The notes: a model not told the origin generated them from the letters alone. DNA of 64,000 bases from Erodium maritimum (GCA_963921825.1 OY997594.1:65333675-65397674), one strand, 5' to 3'; shown: positions 33,947-46,024, numbered from the stretch's first letter. Made by a program: numbers and translations.

Positions 33947-35153
33947 AGTCGAAGAATGTCTCCGGCGAAAAGTTAACAGAATGATAGAGAGAGCAATGCC
34001 AAGGATCAACCGAATGAGTGAAAGAATCGAACATGGGGAACCTTCTCGACGAGTGATTAACAGAGGTCGTCTCGAAGCCAACGATCGACTAATACAAGAT
34101 TATTTTGTCGAGCACTCCACGTATGGCCCGAAAATGTTTAGGCGGCGATTCTGTATAAGTCGACCACTTTTTCAACGGGTGATGGAGAAGATAACGGAGT
34201 ATGATGATTACTTCGTCTAGAAGTGTATGGGTGCTCGACCGATTCGTTAGATAAATCACTACGAATTGGGTATGTACCATGCTAGAATGTGTTCTTCGTT
34301 TTTGCATGGACGATGCGCAGGTATTCGGGGCGGTGTACAGCCGTAAACCAATACCGGAGGACTTGACCCGATTACTCGAATCGGGGTACAACCGAGGGTT
34401 CCCCGGCATGATTGGGAGTCTTAATTTCATGCATTGGAAGTGGAAGAATTGTACAACCGCATTTAAAGGAGCTTATGGTCGGGGAGATCACCACCAGGAT
34501 CCAACGGTTATGCTGGAAGCTGTAGCGTCTCGTGATTGTGGATTTGGCATGCGTTTTTTGGGATGGCTGGCTCGAACAACGACATAACCGTCCTCAGTGC
34601 CAGTCACTTATTCCACGACGATTTTCATGGTCGTTAGTGTGTTGTGGAGTTCGAGATCAACGGGCATCGCTACGACTTCCCGTATTATTTAGTTGATGGT
34701 ATTTACCCCTCATGGAGTCGGTTCGTGAAGTCGATTCGTCATCCCAGTACACGCAAATAGAAGTTGTTTGCTAAAGTTCAATAAGGTTGTCAGAAAGATA
34801 TTGAATGGGCTTTTGGAGTTCTCCAAGCACAGTGGCACATCATTTCTCGTCTTGCTAATGTTTGGAGCAAGTATACTTTGGCTGATATCATGCACACTTG
34901 TATCATTCCACACAACATGATTGTAGAGGACCAACGCGACCGGTACGAAGACTTGTATTTCGAACCCCCTCCAGAAATATCAGATTGGACACCGTCAGAA
35001 CGATGGCACCAGGGAGGGCCCTTGGAGTACCGAAAACGTTTGCGTGCTCGACTCAGTGTGATAAATGATTTGACCCACCGGCAACTCCAAAATAACCTTA
35101 TTTAGCACATTTGGGGTCAGTTTGGAATGGATTATCATTTCGACGACGAGTGA

Positions 35154-35618
35154 CAAAACATTTTTTTAACAAATGTCTTGTCAAATACGTATTGGGTAGT
35201 ATTAATCGGGGAATAATAAAATTGGAAGCTTCATTTTATTTTATTTTAATTTACAAATCTTTATTTTATTTTAATATAGTGCTGAATTATTTTAATCTAA
35301 TTTATTTCAAAATTCTATAATAATTATTGTTTTAACAAAAAAATTAATAAGTTCAACAAAATATCAATTCAGCATCTAGTCAGCAGCTACTTAGAACCTA
35401 AGCCTCCCATTATGGAACACATTAAATTCAGGGGTCAGACTCACTATTTTGCACAATTAGCATACGTGCCCCTTACACGTGCCTTTCCACCGTACATGCC
35501 CTAATACAATGAGTCTCTACATCTATTTATAGGAACCAAGGACACCCAAGACTTTGTCACATAAATCATTGCATGCGAGAAGGTGGTGGCATGCACATTG
35601 TGATGGCCGCACATGACA
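35154..35618. other. 3' flank of Harbinger copy 2
   Basis: AT-rich with the shared TTCAACAAAATATCAATTCA word also seen near 15625. No terminal inverted repeat identified. Confidence 0.35.
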
Positions 35619-36267
35619 CCAATGGTGGAACTAGCATTTTCAGTGAGGGGCACCGATTTTTTTATAGTATTAATTAAATAAAGAATGGAATAAGGTAACA
35701 TAAAAATGTTAATATCGTATAAAAAGATAATAACTCATACTTCCTACAAAATATGTATTTTGAAAATGTTATAAAATATTTTATTGTCAACCCAATACAA
35801 AATATCTTTCTCCGCGTATACCATATTTATCAGCCTCTTCTTATCATATACTGTGGAATTAGATTTTTTTTTGGAATACCTCTCCATGATTTCAGCAATT
35901 GTGTAGATAACTAAATTTAAATTAATAATTTTCTCAAAATTTAAACAATAACTAAATTAAAAATTAAACTAATAATAGTCTTGAATTTAAAACAATGACT
36001 TGAATTAAACTTTTGTCAAATCAAAAAACTCTAATAATATAAGATATAAAAATTATGAAATTAAAAAAAATTAATGTGATAAAAAAAACTTAAATCTAAA
36101 AATGTAAACAAATGAAATTAAGAAGTTTGAAAATTTATAATAAAAAGTTGAATGTATGGTCTAAAGAAAATAAATCTAGTAAGAATATCTTCTTCTTTTC
36201 TTAATCTGAGGGGGCACTCCTGATAAAATATAGTTTTTTATGAAATATAGTTTTTATACGTATACCA
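35619..36267. mobile_element. Second, incomplete copy of the CAGTGGCGGA-type hAT MITE
   Basis: From 35619 (CAATGGTGGAACTAGC, GAGGGGCACCGATTTTTTT) the sequence tracks 32738 onward, including ATCGTATAAAAAGATAATAA and TGAGGGGGCAC. The right end and its duplication are not visible, apparently lost where an LTR fragment begins. Confidence 0.75.
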
Positions 36268-36272
36268 ATATT

Positions 36273-36940
36273 GTGTGTTCCGGTATGATACTTATACTGA
36301 AAGATGATTCCGATATAGGATATCTAGACCGATGATGTGTGTTCCGGTGTGTATTGGTAATGATTTACTGTGTGTTGTACTCGGTGACTCTTTGAGATAT
36401 GGTTTGGGTGTGAACATTGTGTAATGGTTAATTGTTGAACATGCTTGATTTCATACGCCAAATGTGGTGATTGGGTAAGTGATGTGATCACATGAGGTAT
36501 GGTTAAGTGAGGTTGATTATGATTGTGGTGGTGATTACCGTTCAGCTCGTTAGTTATTGTGCTTTACTAGTATGTCATATTTGGACGGTTACCCGTGGTG
36601 GTGAGCGGATAGCTCATCCCCTTAACTACTTTTTCCTACTAAGCGAAAGCTCACCCCCCTTCCTTTATTACTGTTTTTACAGGTTTCGATCGTCAGTTGG
36701 TTTAGAGGATGTCTCGGAGTCCGGGAGCTCAGCAAGAGTCCTAGCTTGTGGGTTGTCTAGAGACGTATTTACTTTTTCGTACCAAACTTTTACATTTGTA
36801 TTTGAGCATTTGACTCTTGGTACTAGCATTACCGGTTTTGGATTATTTATTGGAGGGTTATTTCGTTTAATTTTACTTTATTTATTATCACTTTTAGTTC
36901 ACGTCTCGAGTCCGGTCAAAACCGGATTTGGGGCGTGACA
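36273..36940 (+). mobile_element. Partial LTR 'C' (same family as A, B, D, E)
   Basis: Only the last part of a long LTR is present. It ends TCGAGTCCGGTCAAAACCGG and TTTGGGGCGTGACA. ATATT occurs on both sides (36268-36272, 36941-36945), which may be the target duplication of an already shortened copy. Hairpins lie at 36602-36616 and 36642-36651. Confidence 0.75.
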
Positions 36941-36945
36941 ATATT

Positions 36946-38520
36946 GACTGTTTTTACACTTTGTAACATTAGACTAATATGAATGTATTGTCGTGTTGTG
37001 ATTGTGTTTAGTTTAATTATTTTTTCGTTCTTTTATCTTCAGTGTCTTGCAATAGCAATGATGATGATATGTCATTATAAATTTACGATTATATATGCAG
37101 CAAGACCTTGTTTATATTTTAAGTTATCCGTTTTTGTAAAATTTGTTCTCGTCTTGAATTTGTAGGGTGATGTTGACTCTACAGCAGTTAGAAGTGGAAT
37201 GGTGGGAATGGATAGTTCGTTAGCATCTAGTTCTACTGTAACTGTACTAGATGCTGGAGGTAGGGGAGATGCAACAGCATCTCCCCAAGGTACGCTTCTT
37301 CCTAAAGCTAAAATTAAGAAGAAAAAATGCATCTAGTTGTTGAGATACTTTAGAATTGATAATGCATAATGGTAAAGAAATGGCTAAGTGTACGCTGTGT
37401 TTGAAGTTGTTGAGTGGTAATACGAAGGAGAATGTTACTATTTCTTTGAATAAACATGTTTTAATTTGTCCCAAAAATCCGAAAAGAATACAAAAGGGGC
37501 AACAACAACTTAATTACTCTCCTGCTGAAAAAGACAAACCATCAAGCTTAACTACTTGGCGATTTGATCAAGAAGCATCTAAAATTGCTCTCGCCGAGTG
37601 GATTGTGCTTGATGAGATGCCTTTTACAGTTGTTGAGGGTGATGGTTTTAGAAGGTTTTGCAAGGTTAATCAACCGTTGTTTGTTGTCCCGTGTAGGACT
37701 ATTGTTGCGACATGCATGTTTTCATTGTATAAATCTAAAAAGTCGAAGCTCTGTGCCTATTTTTTAAATGTTAAACCTAGAGTATCTTTGACAACATACA
37801 CTGGACTTCCAATTAGAATATTAATGATATGGTTTTGACTGCTCATTATGTTGATGAAAATTGGAAGTTGAACAAAAAAATTCTGAATTTTTGTTTAATA
37901 GTTGGACATAGTGGGGATGCTATTGGTGCTGCTCTTGAGTCTTGTCTTACTAGTTGGAGTTTAAATAGAATTATGACCGTAACGGTAGATAATGCTAGTT
38001 CAAATGACAAGGCCATTAAGTACTTGCAAGAGAGTTTCGATTTCATGTCGAACTCTCTCTTGGGAGGAAAGTTCATGCACATGAGGTGTGTAGCTCACAT
38101 TTTGAATCTTGTAGTGAGTGAGGGTACAAAGGAGTTAGACGATTCTATTCAGAGGATTAGATTTTCCGTAAGGTGGAATAGATTATCTCATGCTAGGTTA
38201 GCGAAATTCAAGGCCTTGATTAAGTAGTTAAATATGAATTCTACCCACATGCTTTGTCTTGATGTTTGCACTAGATAGAACTCCACTTATTTGATGCTTG
38301 TGGCTGGTTGTAAGTTTGAGAAAATGTTTTTAAAATTTCGTGATCTCAGATCTGAAATGGAGAAAATCATTAGGAAGGATACTCATCAACCACTTGGGGT
38401 ATTAACTGAATCTGATTTTTTGGGGCTGAACTATGTTATGGGATATTTGAAGCTTCTTTTTTTAACATAACTGTGCGTGTTTTTGCTTCTTTACATGTCA
38501 CATCTTATATGGTTTTAACC
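36946..38520 (+). pseudogene. hAT transposase gene, N-terminal part
   Basis: Frames from 37190 to 38226 give a BED-type zinc finger region (KCTLCLKLLSGN...LNKHVLICPKNP), then plant hAT blocks (WRFDQEASKIALAEWIVLDEMPF, FRRFCKV, then LIVGHSGDAIG, TVDNASSNDKAIKYL, MHMRCVAHILNLVV). This resembles the ZBED/RICESLEEPER type. A frame break near 37800, a stop near 38226 and decay beyond make it non-functional. The TVDNASSND motif carries one of the expected acidic catalytic residues. The gene continues after a solo LTR at 38526-41116. Confidence 0.88.
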
Positions 38521-38525
38521 GATAT

Positions 38526-41116
38526 TGTCACGCCCCAAATCCGGTTCTTGCCCGGACTCGAGGCATTACTAGAATAAATGATTTAAAAAGGCAACAACTC
38601 AACAATAAGTTCCTGAAAACTCCAATATGAAACTCAATCCTCAACAATTCGGTTTAAAACATGAATAACCCTCCAGGGGTGTAATAATAATCCTCCACAA
38701 AATTTGTTCCAAATAGAAATAAAATAAAAGCGAAGTCTCTATAGACACCCACACCGAGAAGCTCCCGAGCCTCTACTCCTCAATCAAGCCTGTAACACAA
38801 CAATAAACTCATAGGGGTGAGCTTGCGCTCAGTAGGGAAAACACATAACAAGGTGAACCTTAAACTCCATAAATCAACAGCAAGTCAACAAGATAGCTCA
38901 TAACAATTACGGGTAATAGGTAAACCAACCAATACCGTGGCACATGAAGTCTCCACCCTCCGATCCACATATGATGTGTCCTCTCGGATTTTCCCTCAAA
39001 TCCAGAGGAGACGCATAACATTGAGGCGACCGGAAACAACCCTTCGGGGCGCTTAACATCGGGATTATCAGAAACGTCTCCAAAGGATTCTATGTCCTCG
39101 GGAACCAAGGTATTACTCCCATAGGAAGCATACACTTGGACAATTCAATAATAAGCAGTTAATAATTGAATAACGCACTCTACCGAAACACGAAATAATC
39201 CAATCCCAACAACCACCAATTCATTGCCACACATAGCTCACACATCACCAGTTCACCACAACACACAGTACACGAATCACATAATCATAGCACACCAATC
39301 ACATAATCACAACTTACCGTTCACTTACCAGTCTCGAACCAACGGGGCATCGATCACCTGATTGCACCGCTCGGTACAACTAGTCATACTCGATGCTCCA
39401 AGTAACCATTTAAGGACAACAAGAAATCATTCAAATACATTCAACGATCAAGTACGAGTTCAATCAACCAATCATAAAAACCTTCAATCGGGCATTCACA
39501 CATGCAATTCAACTAGTTCCGTTAGACTCTTTAGCCTATCCACTAAGCAACCAACAATCAAGCATGTGATCCTAACACACAACTAATCCGAGGGCTTTGC
39601 CCAGGCTCCTCTACCAGACAACCAATTCCCAAGTATTGAAAGCGAGTTACACTAGTGATTGGCATCCTAATCATTCACCACTAGACACTTCCGGTTATTA
39701 GTAATTGAAAGACAATTATGCTAGTTATTCGCATCCTATAGGCATTTCTAGGACCTTTCCGATTTTATTAGCCTAACATGCATACTAAGCATCATAAACG
39801 AGGGGTTAAGGCTTTCCCTACCTCAAGGTCTTCCTCTCAACACTTTGATGAATCCCAGTGGTCACCACTCCGTTCTTCACTCGGGTCCCGGCGTGATCTT
39901 TGCTCCTCTAGCTCGATCCCCAAAGTCTTGGACACAAAGAAACGTTAATTAGACTCTACTTAATCAGCAAGAAAGACCCCCAAAGCCCCTCCAAAGTTCA
40001 GCTCAAAACCAAGATCAACCAAGGTGAAAAACCCTCGACGAAACCCCCACCCTGGTCTGCCACGGACTGGTCACGGATCCGTGAGGCCAACCATCACGGT
40101 TACCATCACGGAGCCGTGACGAGTGCCGTCACGGACTCCCTCACGGAGCCGTGACGTCGCCCGTCACGGGATCCGTCACGGATCTGTGGCGCACCAGGGC
40201 AGTTTCGCCCTTCTTCAACCTCCAGCTCCTTTTCTCCGAAAAACCACCTTCAAACCCCAAATTTTACCCCTTCCAACTCCCAAAACAGTCCAAATCCTTC
40301 AATACTCCTCTACCCATGGTAGGAATCAACACACCAACAAGTTTCCAATGATTCATCAAATCAAAACCAACTTAAAAGCTCCAACAAACTAATGATTTCT
40401 CATCAAAAACCCAACAAAGCATTTCATCAACAACATCTCCCACCATTTCTACTCAAACCCAACAACATCTAGCAATTTCACCCAAAACCCATGAAAAGAG
40501 ATGAAGAGAAATGAGGATTAGAGAGTTCCATTACCTCTAGAAGATTGAGATGAAGAAGATGGTAGTGATTTTGAGAAGGGATGGCTAAAGGAAGGCTTCA
40601 AGTGGCCTCTTCTTCCTTGATTCTTCTTCAAAGCTTCATGGGAGCTCTTCTCTCTTGCTCCTACTCCAAATTTCGGCTACACCCAAAAGAATGAGTGGAT
40701 TTTGCTTTTCCAAACTCATATAATACCTAGATGTGTCAAATGACCAAAAGCCCTTGAGCTAGAATCCCTTGTAGAAGCTTTTGGGAGGGTAAAAGGGTCT
40801 AAGACTACTCCCTTTTCTCTCTTTCAACCAAAAAGGGACAAGTGTCCACAAAGGTTATTTACTTTTCCAAAATAAATTTCAGCACAATAAAATAATGCTT
40901 TTAGTCGATAAAAAGTCTCGATTTGACCAAAATTGACTTTCTCCAATATTATACTCAAACGAAAGGAATTTCTCCCCTTAAGCCAACCGTGATGATGGCT
41001 AAGTCGTTTGGGTTCCGGAAAAGTCCCGAGTGACTTCTTGGGTCATCGGTTGACTTTCCGGTAGTAAGTCAAACTTGCTTAAAAAGCCGCCGGTTCGACC
41101 GGGAGCGGGTCTTACA
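38526..41116 (-). mobile_element. Solo LTR 'E' inside the hAT transposase
   Basis: On the minus strand it runs TGTAAGACCCGCTCCCGG ... TTTGGGGCGTGACA, 2591 bp, with a perfect 5-bp duplication GATAT (38521-38525, 41117-41121). The host hAT gene resumes immediately after. There are no internal gag or pol sequences. It includes an array of TCACGG-NN-CCGTGA palindromes (40071-40180) and the TGAGC-GCAA-GCTCA hairpin at 38818-38831. Confidence 0.9.
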
Positions 41117-41121
41117 GATAT

Positions 41122-42437
41122 TAGTGATCTTTATAATTTCATTGATGTTGGTAAAAAAATCATCACATGTTGATATTGTTTCAATGGCTCTTCGTATGGA
41201 AACCAAGTACAATAAATATTTTACTGATATTGAGAAGCTGAACATGTTCATTTTCATAGCTCTGATATTAGATCCCCGTCGTAAACTTTTATATGTGAAT
41301 TTCATTATTGACAAGACTTTTCCTTGTGATAAACGTGTTATGCTTAAATCGCATGTTAGGACAGCTTTGGATGAATTATATGTTGAATATGATAAGTGTT
41401 TTGGTGTTGTTGTACCTACTTTAGAACCCACAAATGACTTGGATGATGGTATGTGTGAAGTAGGTGTTTATGATAACATGTTCGCTAGGATGGCTGAGTA
41501 TGAGAACACTAATGTTAAGTCGGAATTAGAGCTATATTTATCTGAACCTAAAGTGAAAGCTGATAAAGATTATGATATTTTGGATTGGTGGAGAAAGAAT
41601 GCTGAAGGATTTCCGGTCATATCCCAAATGGCCAGAGATATTTTAGCAATTCTGGTATCCACTGTTGCTTCTGAATCAGTTTTCAGTTGTGGTTCTAGGA
41701 TTATAACAGATTACCGGGCTTCTCTCAAACCAACCACAATTGAGTGTTTGATTTGTCTTCAAGATTGGTTGAGGTCCCCAACATATCCATCATTGAACGA
41801 GGAGGAAGTTATGAATCAGTTTGAGCAAGCTCAAGAAGGTAAAAAAATTGACTTTTTAATTTTTATTGTTTGTTTTGGAAACGTTTAAATTTTATCTTAT
41901 TCAGATTCTAACTTTGTTTTCTACTTTGTTTCAGTGTTAGTTGATGGTATTGTTGTTGGTGAAACTTCATAAGGTAATGAAGAATTGAAGATGAAGGAAA
42001 TCCTATTTGTAAATTTTTAGTATCTTTATGTTTTGAACAATTCATGGATGAGCTTGTTTTCTTAATTTTTATTTATATGTATTAGTGTTAGGGGGTGTTT
42101 TTTCACCATTGATGCTTGGATTATTGAGTTCACTTAATAATCCATGTTTCAATGATTTTCACCTAATGAATAAGCAAAATTTGGAAGAATTTGTTTTTAC
42201 TTGTTGAATTACTTAAAAGAGACTAAAATGGGCAATTTTGGGCTCAAAGTATGAGCCCACTAATGTTCGGGTAAAATCCGGAACCGGTCCGATCCGATCC
42301 GTACCCGGAAGGTCAAAAATCCGGGATTATAAAGTTCATTTGGACAGGATCCGGACATGAAAATTATGGACCCGGATGAAGCGGACGGGGTTCTTAAAAA
42401 GTCTACGGACAAGATACCCGGTCCGTTCGCACCCCTA
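41122..42437 (+). pseudogene. hAT transposase C-terminal part and 3' end
   Basis: A clean frame (41124-41888) contains the hAT C-terminal dimerisation domain: ILDPRRKLLY, then DILDWWRKNAEGFPVISQMARDILAI, then STVASESVFSCGSRIITDYRASL. After the coding part comes a 3' region with CCGGTCCGATCCGATCCG words. It ends TTCGCACCCCTA near 42437, like hAT tips (TAGGGGTGC inverted). The matching 5' tip was not found, probably removed with the sequence replaced near 36.3-36.9 kb. Confidence 0.88.
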
Positions 42438-43038
42438 CTTACCGTATACACTTTTCCCTCTGTTATAACATGTTACATTAGTTTTACCCCAATAACTATC
42501 TTGTGAACTAACTCAACTTCGGATTCTGTTGTGTGGCTGATGTTCATCACCCACCCCGATTGCACACAAACGTTTAGCATCTCACATCATCCTCTAACAT
42601 TTTGCTGGTTCTAGAAGCTCTCCCTTTCATCGTCTACATTCAAAGTTTCTAACCTTTCTTCTTCTCAAACGATTGGATAGAAACTTACAACTGTTTAATC
42701 ACAACCTTTCTTCTATACCCATCGTATTCTAGTGATCATAAGAATTTGACTTCAACTACATGGATTGCCACTAATCATGTAGTTTCTATTAACAGTTGAT
42801 CGCGCAACAAATCACAACCTTTCTTCTATACACATAGTAATTTGACTTAAAACTCTTGATTGTCACCAATCAAGTCACAACATGGATACATTACTTGTTC
42901 TATACACAGATTTTCCTGTTTGTAGGGGGTTGTTTCCAGTTGATTTTTAAGCCTGTATTTTCCTAGGTTACTTTTTTTTCCTTCGTTTAGAAGCGGAGTT
43001 TTATAATACATCGCAGATCAAAAAAAAATTACTTGTTC
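42438..43038. other. 3' flank of the second UGT
   Basis: Non-coding, no terminal repeats recognised. It must contain the UGT 3' UTR. The phrases CACAACCTTTCTTCTATAC and TGATCGC occur twice (about 42700 and 42810), a diverged direct repeat. Confidence 0.4.
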
Positions 43039-44538
43039 TTATTCTTGTGTAGTTTCTATTAATTGTTGATCGCTTACCCCTCGCACGACATCTTGTATTA
43101 GCAACGAAAGATTGTTGTGCGAAGATCCACCTTTCTCCATAGCTCTTTTTGCCAATTCTCCCAGCTCTCGCGCCTTTCTCCTCCTCTCTTCGCCTTCCTC
43201 TCCTTCATCCATCACCCTCTTCACGGTCCTCTCAACATCTCCCCTTTTCACCAAAACCCCAATCTTCTCTTCCTCGCCCCATTTCATTGAAGCTTCCACT
43301 CCAACACCAACCCCAATCTCGAGCACTTGTTCCACTAGCTTCTGGTTCCCGAATTGGTCTCCGAACAATGGCCAAGTGATCAAAGGCAAACCCACACAAA
43401 TCCCCTCGAGGGTCGAGTTCCACCCGCAATGCGTCAAGAACCCTCCGACCGCGGGATGCGAGAGTATCACTACCTGCGGAGCCCAACCCCGAATGAGCAA
43501 GCCTCTACCCTTAACCCTCTCCTCGAACCCGTCTTCTTCGATCCATTTCTCCACTTCCTCCGACCTGTTCCCTCCCCTTATGGCCCAAACGAAAGGCCTC
43601 CCGGAGGCTTCCAACCCGAGCCCGAGCTCAACCATCTGTGGAGCTACGATGTTGCACAAGCTCCCCATGCACGCGTACACTACACAGCCTCGCGGCCACG
43701 AGTCCAGCCACTTCAAGCACTCGTGCTCGTCTATGTCGGACTTGTTGCCTCTCTGCGCCTTGTCTAGCGCGCCCTCGTTGCAGAGCGAGACCGGTCCGAT
43801 GCACCAGGCTTTGCCTACGACCTTCTTGTACTCCTCCGCGTAAGCCGGCTCCAGTTCTTCGAACGAGTTCACGATGGCCCCGTACGAGGCCTTGTCCGCT
43901 GCTCGAATTTGTTCTACAAACTCCGCCATGTTGTTGTCTTGTGAGATAGACATTTGGTCTTTCGTGAATACGATGTGGTCGGGGAGTCCAGGCACGACAA
44001 AGGGTTCTGTGTCCGACTCCAAGTTGTCGAGCACGTCGGAGTCGAGAACCCTAGCCATGCACGAGAGGTAGAAGCTACAAAACCCGCTGAAAGTGATTCG
44101 CGGGACGCGGAGCTTGTTGGCGATGTGTACCGTCCATGGGAGGCACATGTCGGAGACTATGCAGCTGGGCCGGGGCATAAGGCCGTCGAGAAGCTCCTCC
44201 GCCGGTTGCCGGAGCAAGGAAACTCCGGTGAAGAAGCTCGCCACCATGCTGTGATCCGGAAGCATGTCAAGATTCTCGCACCCTCTTGGCAGTCCGGCTT
44301 CTTCGGATGGAAACCGGAGCTTGGCGAGCCGGATTTGCGAACCGGAGTCGACCGCGCGGTCGAGGGTTGCCTGGAAACGGGCAGCGTTTTTGTGGGTGGT
44401 GACTATTGTGACGATAAGGCCGCGTTTGGCTAGGAGCTTGGCTATGTCCACCATCGGGATCATGTGGCCTTGAGCCATGAAAGGGAAGAGGACAAAGTGA
44501 ATTGGGCCGTTAGCTTCGGAGGCCAGTGGTATTGCCAT
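43039..44538 (-). CDS. UDP-glycosyltransferase, UGT73 family (group D), intronless
   Basis: 499 residues, typical length, no stop or frame change. Start MAIPLASEANGPIHFVLFPF is the first ATG and lies about 65 bp after a TATA-like element. His25 in AQGHM is the expected catalytic base. SDMCLPWT (about 120) contributes the acid partner. The PSPG box reads WAPQVVILSH...HCGWNS...LFGDQ, with Trp at position 22 and final Gln, which favours UDP-glucose. FGDQ and KWGEEEKIGVLV are very UGT73C-like, more so than in the copy at 29979-31439. Such enzymes glucosylate small hydrophobic acceptors in the cytosol; the acceptor here is unknown. It ends with a short tail (GVSDQQLIETTQE) beyond the usual family C-terminus. 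Confidence 0.96.
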   Translation of the reverse strand: MAIPLASEANGPIHFVLFPFMAQGHMIPMVDIAKLLAKRGLIVTIVTTHKNAARFQATLDRAVDSGSQIRLAKLRFPSEEAGLPRGCENLDMLPDHSMVASFFTGVSLLRQPAEELLDGLMPRPSCIVSDMCLPWTVHIANKLRVPRITFSGFCSFYLSCMARVLDSDVLDNLESDTEPFVVPGLPDHIVFTKDQMSISQDNNMAEFVEQIRAADKASYGAIVNSFEELEPAYAEEYKKVVGKAWCIGPVSLCNEGALDKAQRGNKSDIDEHECLKWLDSWPRGCVVYACMGSLCNIVAPQMVELGLGLEASGRPFVWAIRGGNRSEEVEKWIEEDGFEERVKGRGLLIRGWAPQVVILSHPAVGGFLTHCGWNSTLEGICVGLPLITWPLFGDQFGNQKLVEQVLEIGVGVGVEASMKWGEEEKIGVLVKRGDVERTVKRVMDEGEEGEERRRKARELGELAKRAMEKGGSSHNNLSLLIQDVVRGVSDQQLIETTQE

Positions 44539-44660
44539 GGGGACACAAGGAATTTAAAAAGCTATCTAGAGCCTTCATGGGTCGTGTCTGTTGTATCGGC
44601 TCATATATATAGATGGGGTTAGAGCATTGTTTGACTGGTGACGTTTCATTGGAGAGGTGG
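44539..44660 (-). promoter_or_regulatory. Core promoter of the second UGT
   Basis: On the minus strand CTATATATATGAG (44602-44613) is a good TATA box about 65-75 bp before the ATG. A TTTGACT word on the plus strand (44629-44635) holds a W-box core. Confidence 0.55.
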
Positions 44661-45596
44661 CCTGGTGTGGTTCATGTATATTTCTTGGTCCTCTTTATAT
44701 TTTATTAGATTTATATCTCCTAATTACATATTCAAGTTTTTACTTAAATCTATCAAGAAGAGTTCATTTTTTAACACAATAGAGAATCTCTACATATCCA
44801 CCACATTGGCCATCCATAGCTTGTGTCAGCATCTCTTGTTATACCAGTAGAGTTCCGTGGACTGTGCACGTTGCGTGATCAGATTCTGCACTTTTATAGC
44901 CACTGCTGAGATGAGTACAAGCCTTGAGAGTGGACCTGGAGAGGGAGAGAGAGCTAGAGTTTTGTTTGAACTCGTCTCTCACATCATCAACAAAACAAAT
45001 CAAACAAAAGCCTTCCTAAGTTTGTGTGGTTTCGTTTCTTTTTGGTCTTTCTCAAATCTGATTTTGGCAAGGCAAGCCATGATCTTGGTTGAAAATACAA
45101 AACATTGACATCCACTTAGTTCAAGTGAAATTTCTGGGATTTATGACGATAGTTATGCAGTATAAAATTTTAATTGCAATTCTCGTTGTTTCAGCTAATG
45201 CATTGAGATGGAGCTCGAGACGTAACACAAAACTCTTCTTGGTCATTCTATTTGTCTATTTAGTTTATGATCATGTTAAGTTAGTGTCAGAAAGACGGTC
45301 GAAATATGGTGCGGGAATTACTTGAAAATTGGTGACCGGCGAATTCTGTTTGGGAAGATAGGGACAATGTAGTATAAAGTTGAACTCTTGGTTGGGGTCA
45401 TTTCTGACTGCAACATATTAGTCTAATGGTTTCATAATATCTGTGGAGGAGAAATGTAATAGAAACCCTCCATATCTTAAAAACTGTGTGAACAAATCCT
45501 AGCCATACACCATTCAGATCCAACATTCACCATAATGTCATATCATCATCCCAATTCCATCAAAACTCACGCTACTTTCTTCCTTTCTCACACAAG
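44661..45596. other. Upstream region of the second UGT, nothing recognised
   Basis: AT-rich with scattered small frames. No domain, repeat end or RNA gene identified. Confidence 0.35.
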
Positions 45597-46024
45597 CAAG
45601 GACATAATTGTAAAAACATGGTGCCATGTGGACAAGTGTCCATTTTTTTCTTAACCAATTCACTAATTTAATATTTCCCGATTCGTTTGAACTCCGATTA
45701 GCTTTAAACTTGTGCCAATATTTTTATTTTTCCAAGGGCTTTAAATCAAGATCAGTCATGAATATATTTTGAAGCACGAAAATAAAAAGTTATATTAGGG
45801 TGATAAAAACAATGTTAAGTGTTGATAAATCTTCACTAATAAATTTTTTATATCGGGGTATCAAACTAGTGCTAAATAGTGTTTAGTGTTGATAAAACTA
45901 GTGCTTAGTGTTCATAAAAAAACATGTGATGATGTAATAAAAATCATGTTCGATTTTGGAAAATGAGGTGATAAAACTAGTGTTCAGTGTTGATAAACCC
46001 AGTGTATAGTGTTGATAAAAATTA

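Larger units (their letters stand above)
32367..35153 (+). pseudogene. PIF/Harbinger transposase (copy 2), split by a hAT element
   Basis: The gene starts MSDDELEANIRVVE and breaks at codon 14-15 where a hAT element is inserted (32410-33946). With one copy of the 8-bp duplication kept, the frame continues VVEECLRRKVNRMIERAM and on through YDDYFV. Later blocks are [55 protein letters not shown] and HNMIVED, with the stop at 35151. This is the HARBI1-like DDE nuclease. The first catalytic Asp (normally SID-CMHW) is Asn (SLNFMHW), and there are several stops and frame changes after 34220, so it is inactive. A TATA-like word (CTATATAAACACC) lies about 100 bp upstream. Confidence 0.88.
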
